27,759 nt of DNA. It comes from a virus. Each line of letters begins with the position of its first letter. Within the stretch, counting starts at the first letter, position 1. Below the pieces are notes generated by a model. That model searched no databases and was not told where the DNA came from. It saw only the letters and a program-made list of their open reading frames with translations. The position numbers were made by a program, and so were the translations under genes. This document shows, piece by piece, positions 1-7,674 of the stretch. The stretch lies in IMG/VR virus record IMGVR_UViG_3300042553_000328, positions 1 to 27,759 of that record, one strand, 5' to 3'.

Positions 1-182
1 TTATAGGTGAACTGCGTTTCTGATATTCGACCACCTTGCGCATCAACAAATACCCACATAAGTACACCATCAATGTCTTTCTCATTGTCAATAGATGCGT
101 TATTTCCAAAGATATAATGCTTAACTTGTAAGTGATTCTCTTGGAATGCTTTTAAGTGGTCTATTATCTGATTTAAGGTCAT
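1..182 (-). CDS. Partial small phage protein, probably virion-associated (runs off left edge)
   Basis: The first 60 codons of a gene that continues beyond base 1. The protein begins MTLNQIIDHL and has a helical start followed by a segment with IFGNNASID and VLMWVFVDAQGGRI, a pattern (helix, then 'FG', then a hydrophobic strand) that I associate with small structural proteins downstream of the connector gene in Bacteroidota phages. ATG at 182 is chosen because the frame upstream of it overlaps other genes and this start fits the length and composition. It is the last gene of the visible late operon and lies 59 bases after the stop of the connector gene. The role is inferred from position only; no catalytic motif is visible. 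Confidence 0.6.
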   Translation of the reverse strand, partial: MTLNQIIDHLKAFQENHLQVKHYIFGNNASIDNEKDIDGVLMWVFVDAQGGRISETQFTY

Positions 183-276
183 GTTTTTCTAAGTATATTT
201 TTAACTTTTCAAGGTTCTTTTTTCCCGTACCCCTTAGCTTATCAGTATTTCTTGCTTCTTCTGAATGGTTCATCAT
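121..276 (-). CDS. Possible small overlapping basic ORF
   Basis: A 51-residue reading frame (MMNHSEEARNTDKLRG...) that starts inside the 3' end of the connector gene and ends inside the next gene, overlapping both in other frames. It is lysine-rich, with a LRGTGKKNLEKLK stretch that could be a short amphipathic helix. It bridges an otherwise empty 59-base gap, which is the main argument for it. The heavy overlap on both sides and the serine/proline-rich C-terminus read through the neighbouring gene argue against it. ATG at 273 is an equally good start. I do not recognise the family. Confidence 0.3.
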   Translation of the reverse strand: MMNHSEEARNTDKLRGTGKKNLEKLKIYLEKHDLKSDNRPLKSIPRESLTS

Positions 277-820
277 AGGTAAGTAGATTTGTATTTTTCT
301 TTCCACGTACACCCCCTAAAAATATAGCGGTTGTGTAGTTGTTTTGATTCGGTACTATTGTATCAACTCCGTCACCAGGATTCAAAAACAATGGGTAGTC
401 ATCTGAATATTCACAAAGATACTTAGTGCATTGTTCGGCATACCACTCGGCACGATTACGGTAATGGTTTTCAGTTTCCGCAATAGTCTTTTCAGATATT
501 GGATTTGATACCTCTGTTCTTTTTTGCTCAACCCCCACATTCATATAACGCAATGAAATCGGTCTGATTATTTCTGCCATTATCCAATAACGCATTGCAG
601 GTTGTAAGTAGTCATTTAACAAGGTCGTATTCAAGTTAGTCAGCGTTGATGCTGATACTTGTGTTTTAATTTGTAAGTAAATACCCGTACCTATGATGTT
701 TTGCACGAATATGTCTTGACAAGCTAATATAGATTGCCTAATTAATTTTTCATCTACATTACCATGTACGGGTGTAGCTTCCTTAAATTCGTCTGGTGAT
801 ATTAACAGTACTTGTGGCAT
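242..820 (-). CDS. Head-tail connector/adaptor-like protein
   Basis: A 192-residue protein placed five bases downstream of the portal gene. It is largely alpha-helical in appearance: an N-terminal 'LLISPDEFKEATPVHGNVDEKLIRQSI' type segment, then a helical core (residues about 35-140) with LQPAMRYWIMAEIIRPISLR and a second helix around the NHYRNRAEWYAEQ stretch. This resembles connector proteins of the gp6/gp15 type, which sit under the portal ring and are made of a helical bundle. The C-terminal 35 residues carry 'IFLGGVRGKKN', probably a tail that contacts neighbours. The family call rests on position and overall pattern rather than on a catalytic motif. Confidence 0.6.
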   Translation of the reverse strand: MPQVLLISPDEFKEATPVHGNVDEKLIRQSILACQDIFVQNIIGTGIYLQIKTQVSASTLTNLNTTLLNDYLQPAMRYWIMAEIIRPISLRYMNVGVEQKRTEVSNPISEKTIAETENHYRNRAEWYAEQCTKYLCEYSDDYPLFLNPGDGVDTIVPNQNNYTTAIFLGGVRGKKNTNLLTYDEPFRRSKKY

Positions 821-824
821 GATT

Positions 825-2759
825 TTAACGCTTTGATTTAACTACTACTTGACGCCAAATATGTCGGCAAAATGGCACACTTACATCCGTTCCTTTTCTT
901 CTATACCATCCACCTCGTGCCATCCATACATTTGTTATATATGGCAAGAAACTAACTTCCATGTCATTTCTCATGCCTTCTATTTCTTCTTTGGTGTATA
1001 GCTTATTTGATGCAACCAACTCACGGCAGAATTGCCTTGTCTTTTGAATTACCAAAGGTTGACCACTCATGTCATTTCTAATACCGTATTGATATTTAAC
1101 TAATAGTACTTCATCAGGGTTAGGTAGCTTCATGATTAAAGGCAATGCAGACTGTGTGACATTCATATTACCGTTATCTGCCCTAACTATCATCTTCTTA
1201 TTAATCAACGCTTGTACGGCACTTTCTATCGTTGCCACATCGACTTTCATCACCTTTGCTACTTCGGCTATGGTTATGCCTTTGTTAGCACGAACAATCT
1301 TAGCTATCTCCGCTAATTGCTTTTCGGTTGGGTCAGCAAATTCAAAGTCATTTTCATTGATTTCAAACTTCACACTTTCGTTATCTGCATTAACTTGAAA
1401 GTCACCAACTATCTCGTAATCATCTGCCTTGACACCTTTGTTTTTGAAGTAGTTTAAAATGGCATCATCAAATTGCTCTTCAAACTTTATACTTAATTGA
1501 GTTTCTTCGGTTGTGTTTTGCTCATCACTTGGCGAAATTCCATACACTTCTGATACTCTTTCCTTCAATTTCTCACGGTCAAATAGACTTATCATTGTGA
1601 CTGGGTCTATAACTGGCAATTCAGTTGTAATAGGTCTTAATTCTTCAACTGATATTGGTCTGCCTAAACCTTTGTAATCAAACACATCATTGACTACATT
1701 TAATAAGATTCTCTGTCTTCCTTGTATGTAGGTTTCTTTGAATAGTTCGTAAGCATTTAACATCTCTGTTCTGCCACCTAATTGACCTTCTGTTTTTACA
1801 CCGAATAACATTGGTGATGTTACCTTATGACCAATGAAGATTGAATCTGTCACACGCTTTTCAAGTTGTGCAAATCTATCGGGCAAGTCGTTGCCCATTA
1901 AGTTCAATATCTCCGCACCTGATGTATCTTTTGAATCAGCAAAGTTGATTAGGATTCTATTACCATTTGAACTTCCTGCTGCCTTGTCATATATCTGTTG
2001 TTCAATAGCGTTCTTTTGCTCTTCTTCGGGTGGCATTCCGTTGTAAAGATTTATCATCGTACCACCTGCAAAACCGTTTACAATCGTGTTCAAATCAAAA
2101 TTACTTATCTCTATTTGCGTTCTGATTTGTTGTAAAGCACCGATGTAGTCAGGTAATGGATATTCTTTCATGTTTGGTCGGTATTCACGGTGATAAATTA
2201 CCGACCTGCTTTGTGTTTTGTTAGGATTGAATAAAGGAAGTAAAGTTGTTTTGGGTCTGAAATTACGGTTGTAAGTAAAGTCATCCATTCCCCATTGAAG
2301 ATTCAACCACTCATCAGAATACATCACGTTGTTACGGTCATCTATTGGTACTCTCAACCGACCAAAGTCCATGTGATATACTTCGCTTATCTTGCCGTTT
2401 TTATCGTTTAAAACCTCTATTGCAAATCCATTGTAAATCTCATAATCTGCTGCTATCTTTTTAAAGATGTCATTCCATGTTTCGTATGGATTTGGTGAAA
2501 AGACAAATGCTTCAACCATTGCTCTTTTAAGCGTGTTCATGTCGTTTGGTACTGTCAGTCCACGACCAACAATATAGTTTACCTTGCCCGTTACAATAGC
2601 GTTATGAACGCTGCTACCATTAAATAGGTCAACCAAGTAAAATGGGAATGCGTTATCTTCACCATACTCAACATATTTGCCCCTTTTGTTTTCAATGAAG
2701 TTAGGTGCATTGTATGCCGTGAAGTCTAAACTGTATAATCCGTTGCTAATCTGCTTCAT
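825..2759 (-). CDS. Phage portal protein with extra C-terminal domains
   Basis: A 644-residue portal. Residues 1-400 have the portal pattern: an N-terminal strand-rich part with 'YGEDNAFPFYLVDLFNGSS' and 'GKVNYIVGRGL', a wing (100-210), the segment 'NFDLNTIVNGFAGG' and a stem/crown region with 'FIGHKVTSPMLFGV', 'GGRTEMLNAYELF' and 'QRILLNVVNDVF'. The portal forms the dodecameric DNA entry ring at one vertex of the head. Beyond residue 400 come two extra parts: residues about 478-535 look like a winged helix (KIVRANKGITIAEVAKVMKV, then IESAVQALINKKMIVR) and residues about 560-644 carry 'RQFCRELVASNKLYTKEEI' and 'RGGWYRRKGTD' plus 'PFCRHIWRQ'. The gene overlaps the upstream gene by 14 bases and is followed by the connector gene. 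Confidence 0.85.
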   Translation of the reverse strand: MKQISNGLYSLDFTAYNAPNFIENKRGKYVEYGEDNAFPFYLVDLFNGSSVHNAIVTGKVNYIVGRGLTVPNDMNTLKRAMVEAFVFSPNPYETWNDIFKKIAADYEIYNGFAIEVLNDKNGKISEVYHMDFGRLRVPIDDRNNVMYSDEWLNLQWGMDDFTYNRNFRPKTTLLPLFNPNKTQSRSVIYHREYRPNMKEYPLPDYIGALQQIRTQIEISNFDLNTIVNGFAGGTMINLYNGMPPEEEQKNAIEQQIYDKAAGSSNGNRILINFADSKDTSGAEILNLMGNDLPDRFAQLEKRVTDSIFIGHKVTSPMLFGVKTEGQLGGRTEMLNAYELFKETYIQGRQRILLNVVNDVFDYKGLGRPISVEELRPITTELPVIDPVTMISLFDREKLKERVSEVYGISPSDEQNTTEETQLSIKFEEQFDDAILNYFKNKGVKADDYEIVGDFQVNADNESVKFEINENDFEFADPTEKQLAEIAKIVRANKGITIAEVAKVMKVDVATIESAVQALINKKMIVRADNGNMNVTQSALPLIMKLPNPDEVLLVKYQYGIRNDMSGQPLVIQKTRQFCRELVASNKLYTKEEIEGMRNDMEVSFLPYITNVWMARGGWYRRKGTDVSVPFCRHIWRQVVVKSKR

Positions 2760-3120
2760 AAATTACTGTTGTTGTTGTGTTAGAATGCTCTACATACGTT
2801 GCATCATCACCCTCTACACGCATTATTCCTTGCTCTATTAAATCATTAGGGTCTGTTGGAATGATTGTGTTTGCTGCTGCCTTCTGATAAACCTTATATA
2901 TGTAATCACCTTTGAATGGAATAGTAGCAGTCACACCCTCTTCAAATTGAAATTTATTAAATCTTTCAGGGTATGCCGAAATGTCTGTCATCAACCATTT
3001 AACGATAGCTTGACCTGACTTGCCCGTTACTGTCATAAGGTAATACGGTGCAGCTATTGTGACCTTTTCGGTTAATGTCAATGCAAATGTGTTTACTACG
3101 CCCTTTTCTATGACTATCAT
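2746..3120 (-). CDS. Small virion structural protein, beta-rich
   Basis: A 124-residue protein between the tail-tube-like gene and the portal gene, overlapping the portal start by 14 bases. It is strand-rich, with 'FALTLTEKVTIAAPYYLMTVTG', 'ISAYPERFNKFQFEEG', 'ATIPFKGDYIYKVYQ' and a final 'GIMRVEGDD'. The pattern (hydrophobic strand start, 'S.YPERFN.F', then 'GDYIYKVYQ') is one I associate with small structural proteins of Bacteroidota phages, probably a single beta-sandwich. It follows a strong terminator, so it may be expressed less than the capsid and tube genes. The exact role (head decoration, neck or tail) cannot be read from the sequence. Confidence 0.6.
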   Translation of the reverse strand: MIVIEKGVVNTFALTLTEKVTIAAPYYLMTVTGKSGQAIVKWLMTDISAYPERFNKFQFEEGVTATIPFKGDYIYKVYQKAAANTIIPTDPNDLIEQGIMRVEGDDATYVEHSNTTTTVIYEAD

Positions 3121-3158
3121 ATACCTATATATAAACTAACGGTCTTTTGTTTAAAACG

Positions 3159-3186
3159 AAAAAAGCCACCCCTTTCGGAATGGCTT
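3159..3186 (-). terminator. Rho-independent terminator with GAAA tetraloop
   Basis: On the minus strand the bases from 3186 to 3163 form a 10-bp stem (AAGCCATTCC with GGGGTGGCTT, two of the pairs being G-U) closed by a GAAA loop, followed directly by a run of six T counting the two that end the stem. It lies 38 bases downstream of the tail-tube-like gene and before the 124-residue gene. The G-U pairs exist only in the minus-strand RNA, which matches the direction of transcription. It probably trims or attenuates the abundant capsid/tube transcript before portal and connector. Confidence 0.85.
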
Positions 3187-3224
3187 CAATTCAAAAATAA
3201 TTATGACAAATCGAAAAGAAAATG

Positions 3225-3749
3225 CTATAATGTAGTTACGCTAATAAGTGATGAAAAACCTGCATAGTTAACTTCGGGTGCTGCTTCTGGCTCTCCACCT
3301 TCAAAGTTAAGTTCATACCCATTTCTATCTCCATAGTCAGTACCCGAACCTGCTCTACTGTTGGCGAGTGTGATTCCGTTATCTTGACCTAATAGCCAAT
3401 ACTTATCATTTTGGTCTTTGACAATTACTGTCATGTTTGCTTTTGCGAGTAGCATAACCTCGTTACGCTTTGCTTGTTCCATTTTTGACAATGGAATTAA
3501 AGCAGTCTGTGCATAGAATACAGTTCCGTTTTGGTCGTTTACTGTAATGGCTTCATCCCACATACCAGTTTTTTTTCTTGGCACATATTTGAAGAAGGTA
3601 GCACCTGCTGCAATAGCAGTTACCATACCCGAACCATTCTGTGTAACTCCCAATCCCGTTGATGGGATATTGGCGATGTAAAATTCTTTAACACCGCCTG
3701 AATTATCCCTGCATCCTAAACTGACACCCGTTGTTAGTTCACACGCCAT
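3225..3749 (-). CDS. Tail tube-like major structural protein
   Basis: A 174-residue protein two bases downstream of the major capsid gene. It starts MACELTTGVSLGCRDNSGG and contains 'VFYAQTALIPLSKM', 'MTVIVKDQNDKYWLLGQDNG' and 'GYELNFEGGEPEAAPEV'. The scheme of an N-terminal 'AC.L..G..L.C.D..GG', a central strand pair and 'D.NG/K..LLG...G', ending in an 'F.G.E' segment, is what I recognise as a tail tube-type protein of Bacteroidota phages; tube proteins polymerise as hexamer rings around the tape measure. Position right after the capsid gene and before a strong terminator suggests high expression. A head accessory role cannot be excluded. Confidence 0.55.
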   Translation of the reverse strand: MACELTTGVSLGCRDNSGGVKEFYIANIPSTGLGVTQNGSGMVTAIAAGATFFKYVPRKKTGMWDEAITVNDQNGTVFYAQTALIPLSKMEQAKRNEVMLLAKANMTVIVKDQNDKYWLLGQDNGITLANSRAGSGTDYGDRNGYELNFEGGEPEAAPEVNYAGFSSLISVTTL

Positions 3750-3751
3750 AA

Positions 3752-4693
3752 TTAATCGAATGTAAATTCAACGATTTCTGATGGATAAGCGACTTGTACA
3801 CCACGCTTGAATTTGATGCTATACTTGATGTTGTCATCATCCATAGAATACCACATTTTAAATTCTTCTTCTTCACCTTCAAGGTCAACACCTAAGAAGA
3901 AATTGTCAGCAACTCCTAAGAATGCACGACCCGTTGCATCTAATCCATGAACACCTACTACTTTTACATTCTTTCCTGGTACGTTTAATACGTAATCAGC
4001 ATAAGCAGTTGCATCAAAGTTGAACAAGTTAGCAGCCATTAAACCGTTAACGTAAGTGTCAAACCAATCAGTACCAACGAACAATACCTTATTTGCTTTG
4101 GTTTTAATCTTAGCAGGTGCAGTATCACAAATGCCGTTGATGATAGCGATTGCATTTGTAGAAATAAATCCAGTTGCGGATGTTACGTTGCCCGTGTTGC
4201 CATCAAGTGCAGTACCAGCAGCATCAATGATTTTAATTAAACCATCGTACTTGCTCAAATACTCATTACCTGATACGGTATCACCTTGCCAATCCAAAAC
4301 TTCAACGTGTTCTTTTACCAAAGATACAAGTTGGTCAGCAATAGATGCTTCAAATGTAAGGCTTTCGTTTTCTGCGTTTGAACCTTGCTTTAATAGAATT
4401 TGTGTCCATTTAGCACGAAGGTCTTTAGGACATAATGTGTCCTGATACTTAATAGCACCAACTGTGATGTTGCGTTGTGTGAATGTGGTAGTACCTGATG
4501 CAGCAAAACTACAAGCACTATCTGCTTGTGGTACTGCGGTAACTGCCAAAAGTTGCAATGCAGATGATGTCTTAATCCCCGTTTGTAATCCGCCAAAATA
4601 TTCGGCAGAACGGTTTTCAAAATAACTACGAGCAATCAAGTCCTTGCTTGACTGGTCAATGTAGTTGGTTAATGTTCCTACTGAAAATCCCAT
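3752..4693 (-). CDS. Major capsid protein (HK97-like fold expected)
   Basis: A 313-residue protein starting MGFSVGTLTNYIDQSSKDLI, directly downstream of the protease/scaffold gene, which is the usual place for the major head protein. The sequence shows an N-terminal arm, 'LQLLAVTAVPQADSAC', a middle region 'VLDWQGDTVSGNEYLSKYDG', a region with 'KVLFVGTDWFDTYVNGLMA' that resembles the P-domain spine helix, and the C-terminal 'FFLGVDLEGEEEEFKMWY' followed by 'IKYSIKFKRGVQVAYPSEIVEF', typical of the A-domain end of HK97-like capsid proteins in Bacteroidota phages. There is no sign of a long N-terminal delta domain, consistent with a scaffold in the upstream gene. Confidence 0.8.
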   Translation of the reverse strand: MGFSVGTLTNYIDQSSKDLIARSYFENRSAEYFGGLQTGIKTSSALQLLAVTAVPQADSACSFAASGTTTFTQRNITVGAIKYQDTLCPKDLRAKWTQILLKQGSNAENESLTFEASIADQLVSLVKEHVEVLDWQGDTVSGNEYLSKYDGLIKIIDAAGTALDGNTGNVTSATGFISTNAIAIINGICDTAPAKIKTKANKVLFVGTDWFDTYVNGLMAANLFNFDATAYADYVLNVPGKNVKVVGVHGLDATGRAFLGVADNFFLGVDLEGEEEEFKMWYSMDDDNIKYSIKFKRGVQVAYPSEIVEFTFD

Positions 4694-4712
4694 GTTGTTT
4701 TTTATTTAAATG

Positions 4713-5831
4713 TTAGAGTTTGATTATTTTATTAGAGTGTAAGATTTGCGCCATTCTAACGGCTCTATCTTTTGCAGTTTCTTTTTCTACTGCTGATTTC
4801 GGTGTGCTTGTTGGTTCTTCTTTTGGTGCAGATTCAAATGCTCTAACCGCTTCCAAAAGTTCTTTGTTGAATGCTTCAAGTTCAATGTTCTTTTCTTTGA
4901 TAGCTTCAAACTCAATTCTTTGCGCTTCAAATTTGGCAGATAGTTCTGCTCTCATCTCATCAAGCAATGTGTTGAGTTTAGTTTCCATTTCTTCGGTTGG
5001 CTCTTCTTCTTCAATTTTAGCTTTGATTTCTGTAATCATTCCTGATACAGTAGTTACCAATGTGCCATCACTTAATTCATGTGTAGCATCGGGTGCAGGT
5101 ACATCGCCATCAGGTGTGATAACCATAACAACCGCACCTTCTTCAAGTGCAGGTTCAACTTTGATTGCAGTACCATCCATTAGAGTAGCATCAATGAAAT
5201 ACTGTTCTTTTTGTTCAGTTTTTTCATCCATGTCTTTGCCAAAATACTTGGCAAATAGTTCATCCATTTTTTCAACTAAGTTCATATTTTCTGTTATTAA
5301 TATTTGCTTGAAATTACCTTCAACACTAAACCCTTTGAATAAACCCGTTTTCACGAAGTCATTCCATACTTGGTCATTGTCAACTTTGAATGCACCAAAC
5401 CAAGTACCATCAGGAAGGTCTTGAAATTGTTCTGGTGGCATAACACCACGCTGCGAATCTTTGATAAAGGTTTCAACCATGTACACATCATCAAATGCTA
5501 TTGATGCTATGTGCTGCGCATTGGTTTCTGCGGTTCTTTTCTCACGCATAAACCTCTCACGAATCTGATAGATGGTGTCCTTTGAGAATACCACGTTAAA
5601 TTCGTAGCCATCTTGATTCCTTCTGTATATCTGTAAGTCAGGTATCATTAACGCACCGAACACAATGCGCTTTTCTTCTGATTCAGTAATGAAATTGAAT
5701 TTGTTATTGTCGGATTCGTTGAATGCAATCCAATCTACTTCAATCGCAGGGTTGTCAACCAATGCAACCGCCTTAACACCTGCTTCTGCTGATTCATCAA
5801 TTACCAATTCAAATAATGGTAGTCCATTCAT
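4713..5831 (-). CDS. Prohead protease (XkdF type) fused to scaffold-like C-terminus
   Basis: A 372-residue protein. Residues 1-180 match the XkdF-like phage serine protease pattern: 'VALVDNPAIEVDWIAF', 'EKRIVFGALMIPDLQIYRR', 'FMREKRTAETNAQHIAS' with a candidate catalytic His107, 'VYMVETFIKDSQRG', 'DGTWFGAFKV' and 'GLFKGFSVEG' with a candidate catalytic Ser169. Residues 215-255 are acidic and strand-like; residues about 260-330 are charged, helical and probably coiled-coil (ELSAKFEAQRIEFEAIKEKN), as expected of an internal scaffold; the C-terminus is basic. The protease would process the prohead after assembly. It lies 19 bases upstream of the capsid gene. Fusion of protease and scaffold is known in other phages. 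Confidence 0.8.
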   Translation of the reverse strand: MNGLPLFELVIDESAEAGVKAVALVDNPAIEVDWIAFNESDNNKFNFITESEEKRIVFGALMIPDLQIYRRNQDGYEFNVVFSKDTIYQIRERFMREKRTAETNAQHIASIAFDDVYMVETFIKDSQRGVMPPEQFQDLPDGTWFGAFKVDNDQVWNDFVKTGLFKGFSVEGNFKQILITENMNLVEKMDELFAKYFGKDMDEKTEQKEQYFIDATLMDGTAIKVEPALEEGAVVMVITPDGDVPAPDATHELSDGTLVTTVSGMITEIKAKIEEEEPTEEMETKLNTLLDEMRAELSAKFEAQRIEFEAIKEKNIELEAFNKELLEAVRAFESAPKEEPTSTPKSAVEKETAKDRAVRMAQILHSNKIIKL

Positions 5832-5871
5832 ATAAGCATATATAATAGACTACGGTAATTGTTTAAATTGA

Positions 5872-7671
5872 TTATTTTACAACTGCCTTAGATTGAATGT
5901 CACTTACTCTACCTGATGCTGCTCTGATGTCTGTTTCGGTGACATACACCTTAACTGGTTCTGCATCTTTTCTGCTTCGCACAGATTGTGGTGTAAGTAC
6001 TGTAAGTCCCGTTGATTGTGATTGTGTTCCGCCACTCAAACCTGATACACCACCACTACTATCCATAGATGATGATGCACTATCATATTTCATTGATTTA
6101 ATTTTAGCAACTCTTGATAAACCACTTACAATCGCTACACCTGCTGCTATTTGCGCACGAACTATTGATGTAGGGTCTAATGGTATAATTTGTGATGCGT
6201 ATGCTTTTTGTGCTGCAAAATATGTTGACACTAACGCTTCCGCAATTTGTATTTTCTTATTATTTTCAAATGCCTTTTTAGCGTTTTCTTCTGATTTATT
6301 AGCAAACACCTCATTCATGCTACTGATTATACCTAATCCTTGCATGGTCAAATCCTCATAAAATTGTAGATTTTCTTGCTTCTTTCGTGCTATCTCTACT
6401 AATTTATCGGCATGGTCTTGTCTAACTTTTAAGTCATAAGCCAATTCATTTTCTCTGCGTTTCTGCGCTTCAAATTCGCCAGTTTCTTCTATCTCTCCTA
6501 ATTCAATAATTATTTCATCTGCTTCTTTTTGTAATTTTAATCTCTGTTCAGTTAATTGTTTTTGTCGTGCAAATATTTCATCCATATGTTTTTCAGACTC
6601 TTCAGCACCTTTTTTAAATTCTTGTTGCAAATCTTCATTTATTTGCTTAATAGTTTCAAACCACTCCTTTTCTTTTTCTTCTTTTTCTTTTGCTGCTGCC
6701 AATAGGTCTGCATTAACTTTGTCACGCTTTGCCTTCTCATCATCAAGTAATTGGTTGCGTTTGATTACGTTCTTTTCAAGATTTGTGGTAGCTTCATCCT
6801 CAAGTTCAATTCCTTTTAATATAGCATTTTTTAGATTTAAATATAACTCATCTTGCGCACCACCTTTTTTTTCGCTATACTGTTGGTATGCAACCCCCAA
6901 TTCTTCAAAATCTTCTAACTCTTTTCCTTTTAATCCTGCCTTTATAATTATGGCTTCTTTAGCTTGTTTTAATTCCTTATCTGCTATTTTCTTTCTTTCA
7001 TTATAATCTAACTCTTCTAAGATTGATGCTTGTCTTAATAGTTCAATTCTTTCTTTTTCACTTTTTGTTCTATCTTTAGCAGCTACATTCAATGAATTGA
7101 TTAAAGCCCTTGATTTTGCGGTTGACACTTCTTGTATTTTCATTTCATTATTTAACTCTTGTTGCGCCTTCTTTAATTCACTTGCTCTTTTAGCTGCTTC
7201 CGACATATCGCCACCTAAACCACGAAACGCTTCCCCAACCGATTTACTGCCAGTTACCATTGCAACAAAAGCATTACGAACAACTCCTATAACTCCACTT
7301 ATTGCAGCAAAACCTTGTTCTATTTTGTCAAGTAATGGCTGAAATGTTTTGAATGCTTGATATACTAACAAACCTGCTGCTGCTATGGCTGCTAATACAA
7401 TACCTAATGGTGTAGATATGAATGAAAATGATGCTTTGGTAGCCATGTTTATTCCACTAATTAACTGACCTAACATTGGATTTGCTCTACCTATTGCATC
7501 GCCTACCATTTTAAAGCCATTTGACATATCGGTTGTAACCTTTTTGGATTGCTTACCAGTCTGCTCGGTTGCTTCTACCGTACCTCTTAACTCTTCATTT
7601 AGGTTCTCTACATTTGCCGTACCCGTTGCCGTATCTACAACGACCTTAAGACTTACTACTTTATCTGCCAT
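5872..7671 (-). CDS. Tape measure protein
   Basis: A 599-residue protein with the classic tape-measure make-up: an N-terminal part (MADKVVSLKVVVDTATG), a hydrophobic segment at residues about 88-106 (TPLGIVLAAIAAAGLLVYQ), a second glycine/alanine-rich stretch, then a long charged helical, coiled-coil region (about 160-450) rich in K and E, and a C-terminal part with 'GLGIISSMNEVFANKS' and a serine/glycine-rich end. Tape measure proteins set tail length and take part in DNA ejection; about 600 residues would suit a fairly short siphovirus-type tail. The gene is three bases downstream of the large tail gene and 40 bases upstream of the protease gene. Confidence 0.8.
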   Translation of the reverse strand: MADKVVSLKVVVDTATGTANVENLNEELRGTVEATEQTGKQSKKVTTDMSNGFKMVGDAIGRANPMLGQLISGINMATKASFSFISTPLGIVLAAIAAAGLLVYQAFKTFQPLLDKIEQGFAAISGVIGVVRNAFVAMVTGSKSVGEAFRGLGGDMSEAAKRASELKKAQQELNNEMKIQEVSTAKSRALINSLNVAAKDRTKSEKERIELLRQASILEELDYNERKKIADKELKQAKEAIIIKAGLKGKELEDFEELGVAYQQYSEKKGGAQDELYLNLKNAILKGIELEDEATTNLEKNVIKRNQLLDDEKAKRDKVNADLLAAAKEKEEKEKEWFETIKQINEDLQQEFKKGAEESEKHMDEIFARQKQLTEQRLKLQKEADEIIIELGEIEETGEFEAQKRRENELAYDLKVRQDHADKLVEIARKKQENLQFYEDLTMQGLGIISSMNEVFANKSEENAKKAFENNKKIQIAEALVSTYFAAQKAYASQIIPLDPTSIVRAQIAAGVAIVSGLSRVAKIKSMKYDSASSSMDSSGGVSGLSGGTQSQSTGLTVLTPQSVRSRKDAEPVKVYVTETDIRAASGRVSDIQSKAVVK

Positions 7672-7674
7672 GAC

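Noticed and set aside
4390-4635. Minus-strand frame inside the capsid gene
   Set aside because: Lies wholly within the major capsid gene in another frame, with a histidine-rich, non-protein-like composition.
4720-5424. Long plus-strand frame opposite the protease/scaffold gene
   Set aside because: It is serine/leucine-rich and mirrors the lysine/glutamate-rich coding strand of a well-supported gene; no motif and no neighbouring plus-strand genes.
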